Shown here in pieces: positions 43,418 to 51,297 of a DNA stretch of 64,000 nucleotides; within the stretch, counting starts at the first letter, position 1; every line of letters begins with the position of its first letter. The DNA lies in NCBI RefSeq assembly GCF_900106075.1, contig NZ_LT629794.1:372001-436000 (forward strand), written 5' to 3'. This DNA is from Polaribacter sp. Hel1_33_78. Lineage in GTDB: Bacteria; Bacteroidota; Bacteroidia; Flavobacteriales; Flavobacteriaceae. Under the pieces are notes generated by a model. It made no database searches. It saw only the letters and a program-made list of their open reading frames with translations, and was not told where the DNA came from. The position numbers and the translations under genes were made by a program.

Positions 43418-44181
43418 TATATGCTAAAAATATCTTTCGAGTTTTGAGTGGTAATTTTTGCGATTTCTTCAAACGAAACGCCATAAATATCTACTAATTT
43501 ATCAATAACATTCGTAATATATGAACTTTCATTTCTTTTTCCTCTGTAAGGCACAGGGGCTAGGTAGGGAGCATCTGTTTCTAAAACAATGTGCTGTAAA
43601 CCTATTTCATTTAAAAAAGTATCAATCTTACCATTTTTAAAAGTTGCAACACCACCAATTCCTAATTTCATATTGTAAGAAATAGCTTGTTTTGCTTGTT
43701 CTAAAGTACCCGTAAAACAATGAAAAACGCCTCTCAAATCATCACTTTTTTCAGTTTCTAATATTTCAAAAATTTCATCAAAAGCATTTCTGCAATGAAT
43801 AACAATTGGTAATTTTTTTTCTTTGGCCCAGCGAATTTGAGTTTTAAAAGTCTCTTGTTGTTGTGCTAAAAAACTCTTATCCCAAAATAAGTCAATACCA
43901 ATTTCACCGATTGCGTAAAAATTTCTTTTATCAATCCAGTTTTTAACATGTGCTAATTCTTCTAAATAATTTTCTTTGACAGAAGTTGGATGTAAACCCA
44001 TCATTAAAAATACATCATTTGGGTTTTCCTTTTCCAGGTCTAACATGCTTTTTGTGCAAGAAGAATCAATAGCAGGTATAAAAAATCGTGAAACCCCAGC
44101 ATCTTTTGCTCTTTGAATCATGGCTTCTCTATCTTCATTAAACTGCTCGGAATAAAGGTGTGTATGTGTATCTGTAATCAT
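43417..44181 (-). CDS. TatD family metal-dependent hydrolase
   Basis: 254 residues from the ATG at 44181; the in-frame extension to 44205 is unnecessary. TIM-barrel metal ligands are visible in TDTHTHLYSE, AIGEIGIDLFW, IVIHCRNAFDE, GVFHCFTGT, and VLETDAPYLAP. TatD proteins are DNases or related phosphoesterases. Translationally coupled to ogt, so the pair may act together in DNA quality control. Confidence 0.92.
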   Translation of the reverse strand: MITDTHTHLYSEQFNEDREAMIQRAKDAGVSRFFIPAIDSSCTKSMLDLEKENPNDVFLMMGLHPTSVKENYLEELAHVKNWIDKRNFYAIGEIGIDLFWDKSFLAQQQETFKTQIRWAKEKKLPIVIHCRNAFDEIFEILETEKSDDLRGVFHCFTGTLEQAKQAISYNMKLGIGGVATFKNGKIDTFLNEIGLQHIVLETDAPYLAPVPYRGKRNESSYITNVIDKLVDIYGVSFEEIAKITTQNSKDIFSI

Positions 44182-44236
44182 TTGATGTAAAAATTTCAAA
44201 CACAAAATTACTAAATATTCCTTCTGTAAACTGTTA

Positions 44237-44266
44237 TTGCTTCTCGTTTTATAAAATGTACCTTTG
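44237..44266 (+). promoter_or_regulatory. Promoter of the DEAD-box helicase gene
   Basis: TTG at 44237-44239, a 19-base spacer and TACCTTTG at 44259-44266 match the Bacteroidota promoter consensus well. The ATG at 44256 lies inside this promoter, so the next in-frame ATG at 44283 must be the real start. Confidence 0.65.
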
Positions 44267-44282
44267 CCAAAAATTAAAAGAC

Positions 44283-45635
44283 ATGACTTTTAAAGAATTA
44301 GATTTATCAAATCAGCTGCAATACGCAATTGATGATTTGGGTTTTGAGAATCCAACTCCAATTCAAGAGCAAGCATTTTCTGTAGTTAGATCGGGTAAAG
44401 ATGTAGTTGGAATAGCACAAACTGGAACAGGGAAAACGTTTGCCTATATGTTACCAATTCTTAGAGATTTAAAATTTTCTAAACAACAACATCCTCGTAT
44501 TTTAGTTTTGGTGCCAACTCGTGAATTGGTTTTACAGGTTGTTGAACAGATTGAGCAATTATCAAAATATATCAATACACGTGTTTTAGGTGTTTATGGT
44601 GGTACAAATATCAACACCCAAAGACAAGCTATTCTGCAGGGTCAGGATATTATTGTAGCAACTCCAGGGCGTTTGTATGATTTGGTTTTAAGCAATTCTT
44701 TAAAGATGAAGTCTATTCAGAAATTGGTAATAGATGAGGTAGATGTAATGTTAGATTTAGGATTCCGATTTCAGTTGATGAATATTTTTGATGTCATTCC
44801 AGAAAGAAGACAAAATGTTTTGTTTTCCGCAACCATGACTGAAGATGTTGATAAATTAATTTATGATTTTTTTAAAAATCCGGAAAAAATTTCGGTGGCA
44901 GTTAGCGGAACTCCATTGGACAATATTGAACAAGTTTCTTATAATATTCCTAACTTTTTTACGAAAGTAAATTTGTTAAACCACCTTTTAAGGGACCAAG
45001 AAACGTTCAATAAAGTTTTAATTTTTGTTGGTTTTAAAAGAACTGCAGATTTGTTATTTAAACATTTAGAAGAAGTTTTTAATGACGAAATGTGCGTAAT
45101 ACATTCGAATAAAACTCAGAATTACAGAATTCGTTCGATACGACAATTCGATGAAGGAAAGAATCGAATTTTGTTAGCTACAGATGTTATGGCGCGTGGT
45201 TTAGACTTTGATGAAGTTTCTCATGTTATCAATTTTGACACGCCAGATTTCCCTGAAAATTATATGCACAGAATTGGTAGAACTGGACGTGCTGAGAAAG
45301 CTGGAAAAACAATGTTATTTTCAACCGAAAAAGAGCAAGAAGCTAAAAAGGGTATCGAAGCATTGATGAATTATGAAATTCCGGTTCTAGAACTTCCTGA
45401 GGAAGTAGAAATTGCTACAATGTTAACGGAAGATGAACGTCCAAGAGAAGATCAAGGGATTTCTAAAAATAGAACTTCACTAGAATATGTTCCTGGGCCA
45501 GCTTTTCATGAAAAGAGCGAAAAAAATAGTCAAGTTAATCGAGGAGGGTCTTATAGAAGGGAGATTGCGAAGAAATATAAGAAGCCAAAAACTAGGGGAG
45601 ATAAAAACTACAACAAACATAATAAGAAAAAGTAA
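44283..45635 (+). CDS. DEAD-box-type ATP-dependent RNA helicase
   Basis: 450 residues. Q motif FENPTPIQ (21-28), motif I AQTGTGKT (45-52), motif Ia PTREL, TPGR, motif II DEVD rather than DEAD, motif III SAT, and motif VI HRIGRTGR. Both RecA lobes are complete. The C-terminal 50-60 residues are basic and disordered (KKYKKPKTRGDKNYNKHNKKK), a typical RNA-binding tail. It probably helps ribosome assembly or RNA turnover in the cold. It is coupled to the next gene by an overlapping TAATG. Confidence 0.95.
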   Translation: MTFKELDLSNQLQYAIDDLGFENPTPIQEQAFSVVRSGKDVVGIAQTGTGKTFAYMLPILRDLKFSKQQHPRILVLVPTRELVLQVVEQIEQLSKYINTRVLGVYGGTNINTQRQAILQGQDIIVATPGRLYDLVLSNSLKMKSIQKLVIDEVDVMLDLGFRFQLMNIFDVIPERRQNVLFSATMTEDVDKLIYDFFKNPEKISVAVSGTPLDNIEQVSYNIPNFFTKVNLLNHLLRDQETFNKVLIFVGFKRTADLLFKHLEEVFNDEMCVIHSNKTQNYRIRSIRQFDEGKNRILLATDVMARGLDFDEVSHVINFDTPDFPENYMHRIGRTGRAEKAGKTMLFSTEKEQEAKKGIEALMNYEIPVLELPEEVEIATMLTEDERPREDQGISKNRTSLEYVPGPAFHEKSEKNSQVNRGGSYRREIAKKYKKPKTRGDKNYNKHNKKK

Positions 45636-46000
45636 TGCAGATTTTAACGGCTCAAGAATTGCATAATTTGGCAATGAACATTGTTGGGAAAAAGTTGCAG
45701 AAAATGGGGTATGAATTTCAGGCTATAAATAGTCAATTAAAAAGACATCCACAGTATGTCTTGTTCAAAAAAGGAGAACCGACTATTTTTGTATTGGTAA
45801 AGGCATCAAAAAATTTACAGAATCCAAATGATTATGATGTTGTTTGGATGGAAACTTTTATAAACCATGCGAAAAAACAAAATGCTAAAGTTTGGTTTGC
45901 AGGAGTTGGAATTGCAAATGCAGAAAGTGTAGAAAATCCTGTTTTTAAAAACCAACCTTATTATGTGGCTTTTGAAGATTTTATTGAGGTTTTAGAGTAG
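45635..46000 (+). CDS. Conserved-looking protein of unknown function coupled to the helicase
   Basis: 121 residues. There is no signal peptide or membrane helix. The strand-helix pattern (YVLFKKGEPTIFVLVKAS, DVVWMETFINHAKKQNAKVWFAGVGIAN, YYVAFEDFIEVLE) suggests a small alpha/beta fold, with a faint resemblance to nuclease-like domains (acidic residue before a V-K strand). I do not recognise the family. Related flavobacterial proteins are, I believe, often annotated as NqrF-like, for which I see no flavin or FeS motif. The overlap with the helicase stop implies co-translation and a possible RNA-linked role. Confidence 0.75.
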   Translation: MQILTAQELHNLAMNIVGKKLQKMGYEFQAINSQLKRHPQYVLFKKGEPTIFVLVKASKNLQNPNDYDVVWMETFINHAKKQNAKVWFAGVGIANAESVENPVFKNQPYYVAFEDFIEVLE

Positions 46001-46161
46001 TTTGTATAACTTTGATGTATTGAAAGCTAAGTGTTTTAAGTCCCTAATTTAGCAAATAAAAGCCAAATAGAATATTCGCGAGTATTTTTGTTAGCAACCC
46101 AAAACTAGCCTTTTTTTTCATTCGTTATGTTTTCAAACCTTTTAGGAATTGGGTAACGTGT

Positions 46162-46354
46162 TTAATATGAAATTCCTTCAGACAAATTTTTTAGTAATTC
46201 AATTTCAGGGTTAGTGGATTCTAATGGTTTTAGTTAAAATACTATTATTTATTTCCTTATCTCAAATTTCACTTGCATCAAAAAGTTCATTTGCATACTG
46301 AATCCGTTCTATGGGATGACCTAATTGTTCCTGTTTTTTGGTAGTGTTTTTCAT
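46162..46354 (-). pseudogene. Possible decayed gene remnant
   Basis: An ATG at 46354 opens 30 residues (MKNTTKKQEQLGHPIERI...) before a TGA. After another frame step, a further peptide-like stretch ending in LLKNLSEGISY runs to a TAA at 46162. The composition looks coding and helical, but the frame is broken. The family was not recognised; it could be chance. Confidence 0.25.
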
Positions 46355-46590
46355 TTTTCAAATTATATTTCACGTAGTCTCTTATAGGTGTTTTTTTTTA
46401 ATGTTTTATAAAGGAAGTTAAAGGAATTTAGTCGTTTTTTCAAGATAGATAAGTTTATAAAAACAAAAAAATAAACTCCTTTTTAGTTGGTTTTAAATAG
46501 TTATTAAACGCAAATACTATAATTTATCTTAATTATTTTGGTATTTGATTGTACTTGGGTCTTAGTATTCGTAATTAAGAATATTACCTA

Positions 46591-46621
46591 TTGATACACA
46601 GGGTATCACTAAATATATTTG
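46591..46621 (+). promoter_or_regulatory. Promoter of the small membrane protein gene
   Basis: TTG at 46591-46593, a 20-base spacer and TATATTTG at 46614-46621. The sequence around it (ACCTATTGA ... TTTGTTGAGT) recurs at 47233-47273. Confidence 0.55.
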
Positions 46622-46723
46622 TTGAGTAGTATTTATTAAATATGCTTAGACAAAAAATTTATTCAAAGTCTAAAAATAAATGAGTATTACTTTAATAATA
46701 TTAACTTATTACCCCCCCATAAT

Positions 46724-46984
46724 ATGTCAAAAAATATATTAAAAAAAATAGTATTACTTGCAGTTACTTCGATTGGATTATACTTTTCTGGTCATGATTT
46801 AATAACAATGTTATCCAGATTAGCTACTATAAAATCTTTTTCAGAAGCGTTAACTGTTATGACTTTTTTCACTTGTCTATTTCCTTTCTTATTTTTGTCA
46901 TTAAGTTTATTTAGAGGAGCTTTAAAAACGTTAATATCTTTGTTGAAACTTACATCTCAAATGATTCAAACAGCAATATTTTAA
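46724..46984 (+). CDS. Small two-helix membrane protein of unknown function
   Basis: 86 residues. Two hydrophobic segments (about 9-25 and 43-65) are joined by a short polar turn containing HDLITMLSRLATIKSF; the termini are basic at the start and uncharged at the end. No family is recognised. A good promoter lies about 100 bases upstream. The leader ends with an unusual run of seven cytosines just before the ATG. There is no adjacent co-directional gene. The coding potential is plausible rather than certain; leaderless toxins and stress peptides can look similar. Confidence 0.55.
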   Translation: MSKNILKKIVLLAVTSIGLYFSGHDLITMLSRLATIKSFSEALTVMTFFTCLFPFLFLSLSLFRGALKTLISLLKLTSQMIQTAIF

Positions 46985-47238
46985 AAAAAATCTAATTTAT
47001 TTATTAATACTAATAACCTCTATAAAGTCTTAAGATATATTCTTATTTTTTTCTTTAGATATTAGCTTGTTTGTTTAAATCTCTTGCTAGTAGCTTTAAA
47101 AATCATATAGCGCCTTTAAAATATTTAATTAATTTTTCAATGCTAATCACATAGAAAACAATTAATTTATGCGTCTAAATTTTTATTGATAAACGAAATG
47201 GGATTTATTTTTAGATTATAAATTAAGGAAATCACCTA

Positions 47239-47269
47239 TTGAATAAGATGGCATTATAAAATATCTTTG
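47239..47269 (+). promoter_or_regulatory. Second promoter module, related to the one at 46591
   Basis: TTG at 47239-47241, a 20-base spacer and TATCTTTG at 47262-47269. Flanks ACCTATTGA and TTTGTTGAGT are shared with the first module. Confidence 0.5.
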
Positions 47270-47275
47270 TTGAGT

Positions 47276-47431
47276 TAGGTTCTATATATAAAAAAATTTT
47301 TAATGACCTAAAATAAAAGTATTGTTGTTTTTTGTATAATGTATATTTCCCCCGTATATCCCATCATTATATCCCTCCAAAAAATTAGTTGAAAAAGCTA
47401 AACAACCCCGCGCATGTTTGGCTTTTTTTTT
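47276..47431 (+). ncRNA. Candidate small RNA or short-peptide transcript
   Basis: A transcript from the promoter at 47239-47269 to the terminator at 47392-47431 would be about 155 bases. It contains no normal gene, only a 17-codon frame at 47339-47392 whose stop touches the hairpin. Prediction from the promoter-terminator pair only. Confidence 0.3.
47392..47431. terminator. Terminator hairpin between the small-RNA candidate and the kinase operon
   Basis: A 12-bp stem (47392-47403 with 47416-47427, one G-T pair), a C/G-rich 12-base loop and a nine-T run on the plus strand. On the minus strand CTTTTTC follows, so it could also end the kinase operon, 170 bases after its last stop. Confidence 0.7.
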
Positions 47432-47602
47432 AACCGAATTCCCAAAAAAATTAATACCCTTTAAGTTGTTTAAATAAATTATTTGAAAGTTATTCTTATT
47501 TCAAAAAAAGTTTATTGATTTAAAAGAAATGTATGTAATTTTAATAGAGGTAAAATACCTTATGTATTATTTTCTATTAAACAAAATAGGAAATATTAAC
47601 TA

Positions 47603-48256
47603 TTAAATTTCTAAGGTAGTTAAACCATTCTGAATCGCATATTTTGTTAATTCAGATATGGTAAATAAATCTACTTTTTTCATAATATTATTTCTATGAA
47701 CATCAATAGTCTTTGAACTTAAAAACAATATTTCTCCTATTTTTTTTGATGATTTACCTTCTGCAATCAATTGTAAAACTTCTTTTTCTCTAGAACTCAA
47801 ATATGTTTTTTCTAAAAGTTTTCCTTTTTTAAGTAAAGAAAGAAACTCTTGATTGATGTCTTTTGAGAGGTATTTTTTATTTTGAACTACAGTGGTAATC
47901 GCTGTAATTAATTCATCTGAATCTCCATCTTTTAATAAGTACCCATAAGCACCTGCCTTAAACATGCCTTGTATAAATTGTTTTCCAGAATGCATAGAAA
48001 GACCTATAATTTTTATATTTGGATGATTTTTATGTATTTGTTGTGCAGCTTCTATACCATTCATGCCAGGCATTGCTACGTCTATAACGATAACATCTGG
48101 CAATAATTTAGAAGCTACTTTTATAGCTTCTCTGCCATCTGAAGCTTCTCCAATTATATGCATGTTTGATCTTTGTTCAATAATGTTTCTTAAACCATCT
48201 CTTAGTAATTTATGGTCGTCTACTAATAGTATTTTAATTTCTTTTATGGTATTCAT
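47603..48256 (-). CDS. NarL/LuxR-type response regulator
   Basis: 217 residues. The receiver domain (about 7-125) has acidic pair D13-D14, phosphoacceptor D59 and the conserved lysine in YGYLLKDG. The C-terminal LuxR helix-turn-helix (about 150-215) is clear: LSSREKEVLQLIAEGKSSKKIGEIL and STIDVHRNNIMKK-type recognition helix. It is the only DNA-binding protein of the five-gene operon and shares an ATGA overlap with the upstream HisKA_3-type kinase, its obvious phosphodonor. Targets are unknown. Confidence 0.94.
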   Translation of the reverse strand: MNTIKEIKILLVDDHKLLRDGLRNIIEQRSNMHIIGEASDGREAIKVASKLLPDVIVIDVAMPGMNGIEAAQQIHKNHPNIKIIGLSMHSGKQFIQGMFKAGAYGYLLKDGDSDELITAITTVVQNKKYLSKDINQEFLSLLKKGKLLEKTYLSSREKEVLQLIAEGKSSKKIGEILFLSSKTIDVHRNNIMKKVDLFTISELTKYAIQNGLTTLEI

Positions 48257-51200
48257 AGAGATAGGGGTATAAAAAATGTAACAGTTGTTCCTGAATTTAT
48301 TATTGATGATATAGTAAATTTTCCTTTTATATTTTGAAGACGTTCTCTAATAGTGAACAACCCAAAACCAGATCCTGAGTGGTTATGATAATTGTTTAAT
48401 ACATTCGTGTTAAATCCATTACCATTATCTGTTACAATAATAGTAAGCCCAAGATTGGTTTTATTAAGATCAACAGTAATCAAAGTTGCATTGGCATATT
48501 TTATGGTGTTATTTATCACTTCTTGTATGCTTCGATACAATAAAATAGACTTTACATCATCTAATTTAATACTAGCTATATTACTATTAATAGTACATGC
48601 AATATTATGCGTAACTTCTACATCTTCAAAGAGCCATTCTAATGCATCTATAATCCCTAATTGATACAATACTGGAGGAGAAAGATCGTACGTAATTTTA
48701 CGGCTATTTTTTAAAGCTTCAGATATGTTTTTTTCAATAAAGAGTAAATCTTTATCAATTATTTTTAGTTCTGGGTTTCTTTTCAATTCATCAATTCTCA
48801 TTTTTGAAATTACTAAAGATTGACTTAAGTGATCATGAATGTTAGATGCTATATTTTGTTTTTGTTTTTCTTCGATCAAGGTAATTTCAGTTGTTAATCC
48901 CTGAAGTGATGTTTGATATTCTTGAATCTCTTTTTTTGCTAATACCCACTTTGTAATATCTCTAGCGTAAGAAACAAAATGGCTAATTTTATTGTCCTTA
49001 TAAACTCTTGATAACAAAAATTTTATCCAAATAAAATGTCCGTTTTTGTGAAGAACTCTGCATTGAAAAGGATCGATATTTGTATCATTTTGCAATCCTT
49101 CTTTTAATTCATTTTTTAGTTTTTCAAAATCATCATGATGTAATATACTAAAATTTTTTTTATTTAGAAGCTCTTCTTGCTCATACCCTATTATATATTT
49201 CATGGAAGGACTAATGTATTTGAAAGTACCGTCTGGTTCATGCATGCATATTAAGTCATTAGAATGATCGGTTAGTATGCGATACATCTCTTCTGCTTCT
49301 GCAACTTTATTCCTCACTAGTTTTTGTTCTGTAATATCTTGTAGGACACCTCTTCTTCCAACAATTTTATTTTGCTTATTGTACACAGGCTGAACTACAA
49401 TTCTGATCCAAACTTCTTCTTCTCTAAGGTTAATCATTTTCAACTCTAAATCAAAAGGAATTCCTTTGGAGTCAAGATTTGAAGTAGCTTTTGCCATTTT
49501 TTGTTGAGATTCAAGATCATAAAGCATAGCAATTTCCTTACTAGAAGGTACTGGTTTTTTTGGGTCAAATCCAAAAATTTGGTAAAGATGCTCAGACCAT
49601 TTAAAAGTATCAGTAGCAATATCATCTTCTAAATAGCCTATTTTGGCCATTTTACTAGCCTCACTCATAGAGTATTCTTTTTTTTCTAAAAGATTTAGAG
49701 AGTTTTGAATTTTTAGTTTAGACAGTTCTAATTCAAATTGTGCTTCTTTTGTGTCTGTAATATCCTGAAAAAGCCCTCTCCTGCCAATTATTTCATTTTC
49801 ATTATTATATACAGGTTGCGCTACATTTCGTATCCAAAGTTCTTCTTTTCTTAGGTTCGTTAATTTTAATTCTAGATCATAAGGTATACCGTTAGAGGTA
49901 AGGTTTTGGGTAGCTTGTTCTAACTTTTCTTGAGATTTTTCATCAAAAAGAGCTACAAATTCTTTTCTCGATATTGGATTTTTGCTTGGGTCTGCTGCTA
50001 TAATATGATACAGATACTGAGACCATGTAATAGAAGCATTTACACTATCATATTCCCAATACCCAATTTTAGCCATTCTACTTGACTCTTTTAAAGAGAA
50101 TTCTTTTTTTTCTAAAAGATCTAAAGAGGTTTCAATTTTTTGTTTTGCCAACATTCTTTGCGTAATATCTCTAGCAGAGATAACAAAATAGCTAATTTTT
50201 TCCTCTTCATAAACGGGAGAAGTTAAAAATTCAAACCATAAATAATGATTTTTTTTATGACGAACTCTGCATGAAAAAGCACCATTAACAGCACCACTAC
50301 ACATGTTTTGTTCTATAGCATTTTTTAGCGCTTTAAGATCATCTCTATGGATTATGCCAAATACTTGTTTGCCTAAAAAATCTGTTTGTTCATATCCTAA
50401 TAATGTTTTTACAGAAGGACTAACGTATTTAAAAGTGTTGTCTAGTTCGATTAAACAAATTAAATCGTTAGAATTATTAGCCAATAGACGATACATCTCT
50501 TCGGCTTTTTCAATTTTATTACTAGTTAATTTTTGCTCTGTAATATCTTGGGAAACACCCCTTCTACCAATAATTTCATTTTTACTATTATATAAGGGTT
50601 CTCCTATGTTTCGTATCCAACGTTCTTCGTTTTTTAAATTGGTCAACTTTAATTCAAGGTCAAAAGGAATCTCGCTAGTGTTAAGAGTAATTTCAGCTTC
50701 GGTAAGTTTATTTCTTGATTTTTCATCAAAAAAAGCATAAATTACATCAATTTCGGGCACCTCTTTTTCAGGGTCAGTTCCGTAAATTTCATGAATAGTT
50801 TCTGACCAAATAAGTGTATCTGTTTGATTAATGTATCTCCAATAGCCAATTTTTGCCATTCTACCGGCTTCTTTTAGAGAGTATTCGTTTTCCTCTACGA
50901 GCTCATCTATATTGTCTTGAATTACTTGTTGCTTTTTTAATTTACGTTTTACAACTTTTATTAATTCCTCTATATTTAAAGGTTTTATTAAATAATCATC
51001 TGCGCCCATATTCATACCTTTCCTTAAATCTGGCAATTCAGTTTTGCCGGAAAGAAAAATAAAAGGAATTGCTTCTGTAGTGCTAGATTTTTGAAGTTCT
51101 TTTAAAAACTGGTACCCATTTAATTTAGGCATAGAAATATCTGAAATAATTAAATTAGGCAACGTTACTTTTGCTTTTTTTAATCCTTTTGCACCATTTT

Positions 51201-51297
51201 CTGCACAAATTACTTTAAAACCCTCGAATTCAAGGATTTCACAAATTTCTTCGCGTATGATTTTTGAGTCTTCAACTACTAAAATTTTAGAAATCAT
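48253..51297 (-). CDS. Hybrid sensor kinase: receiver, five PAS domains, HisKA_3 kinase
   Basis: 1014 residues, cytosolic. It has an N-terminal receiver (D53 in LIISDISMP), then PAS domains at about 140-262, 266-385, 405-515, 548-660 and 675-795. Three of them share a MAKIGYW-type opening and two share an EEMYRLL...NDLIC opening, giving an A-B-A-A-B pattern that implies internal duplication. The transmitter is NarX-like: NIHDHLSQSL (about 820) carries the phosphoacceptor histidine of HisKA_3, followed by an HATPase (DNGNGF, GSGFGLFTIRERL). This type normally phosphorylates NarL regulators, here the overlapping next gene. It starts 11 bases inside the previous gene. Confidence 0.92.
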   Translation of the reverse strand: MISKILVVEDSKIIREEICEILEFEGFKVICAENGAKGLKKAKVTLPNLIISDISMPKLNGYQFLKELQKSSTTEAIPFIFLSGKTELPDLRKGMNMGADDYLIKPLNIEELIKVVKRKLKKQQVIQDNIDELVEENEYSLKEAGRMAKIGYWRYINQTDTLIWSETIHEIYGTDPEKEVPEIDVIYAFFDEKSRNKLTEAEITLNTSEIPFDLELKLTNLKNEERWIRNIGEPLYNSKNEIIGRRGVSQDITEQKLTSNKIEKAEEMYRLLANNSNDLICLIELDNTFKYVSPSVKTLLGYEQTDFLGKQVFGIIHRDDLKALKNAIEQNMCSGAVNGAFSCRVRHKKNHYLWFEFLTSPVYEEEKISYFVISARDITQRMLAKQKIETSLDLLEKKEFSLKESSRMAKIGYWEYDSVNASITWSQYLYHIIAADPSKNPISRKEFVALFDEKSQEKLEQATQNLTSNGIPYDLELKLTNLRKEELWIRNVAQPVYNNENEIIGRRGLFQDITDTKEAQFELELSKLKIQNSLNLLEKKEYSMSEASKMAKIGYLEDDIATDTFKWSEHLYQIFGFDPKKPVPSSKEIAMLYDLESQQKMAKATSNLDSKGIPFDLELKMINLREEEVWIRIVVQPVYNKQNKIVGRRGVLQDITEQKLVRNKVAEAEEMYRILTDHSNDLICMHEPDGTFKYISPSMKYIIGYEQEELLNKKNFSILHHDDFEKLKNELKEGLQNDTNIDPFQCRVLHKNGHFIWIKFLLSRVYKDNKISHFVSYARDITKWVLAKKEIQEYQTSLQGLTTEITLIEEKQKQNIASNIHDHLSQSLVISKMRIDELKRNPELKIIDKDLLFIEKNISEALKNSRKITYDLSPPVLYQLGIIDALEWLFEDVEVTHNIACTINSNIASIKLDDVKSILLYRSIQEVINNTIKYANATLITVDLNKTNLGLTIIVTDNGNGFNTNVLNNYHNHSGSGFGLFTIRERLQNIKGKFTISSIINSGTTVTFFIPLSL

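Larger units (their letters stand above)
46001..46723. other. Long intergenic region with a decayed frame and a promoter
   Basis: No intact gene. It contains a 16-bp near-palindrome at 46071-46086 (AATATTCG/CGAGTATT), a decayed minus-strand reading frame at 46162-46354, and a promoter at 46591-46621 for the small membrane protein gene. A short stem, TTAGAC (46646-46651) with GTCTAA (46668-46673), lies in the leader. Confidence 0.6.
46985..47602. other. Intergenic region with a second promoter and a terminator
   Basis: No intact gene of normal size. It carries a promoter-like module at 47239-47269, an AUG-started 17-codon frame at 47339-47392 (start MYISPVYPIII), and a terminator hairpin at 47392-47431. 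The rest is very A/T-rich. Confidence 0.6.

Noticed and set aside
46071..46086. Near-palindrome AATATTCG/CGAGTATT
   Set aside because: Short and imperfect, with no gene placed to be controlled by it; noted only within the intergenic entry.
48392..48664. Plus-strand frame inside the HisKA_3 kinase gene
   Set aside because: Antisense to the HATPase domain; shadow frame.
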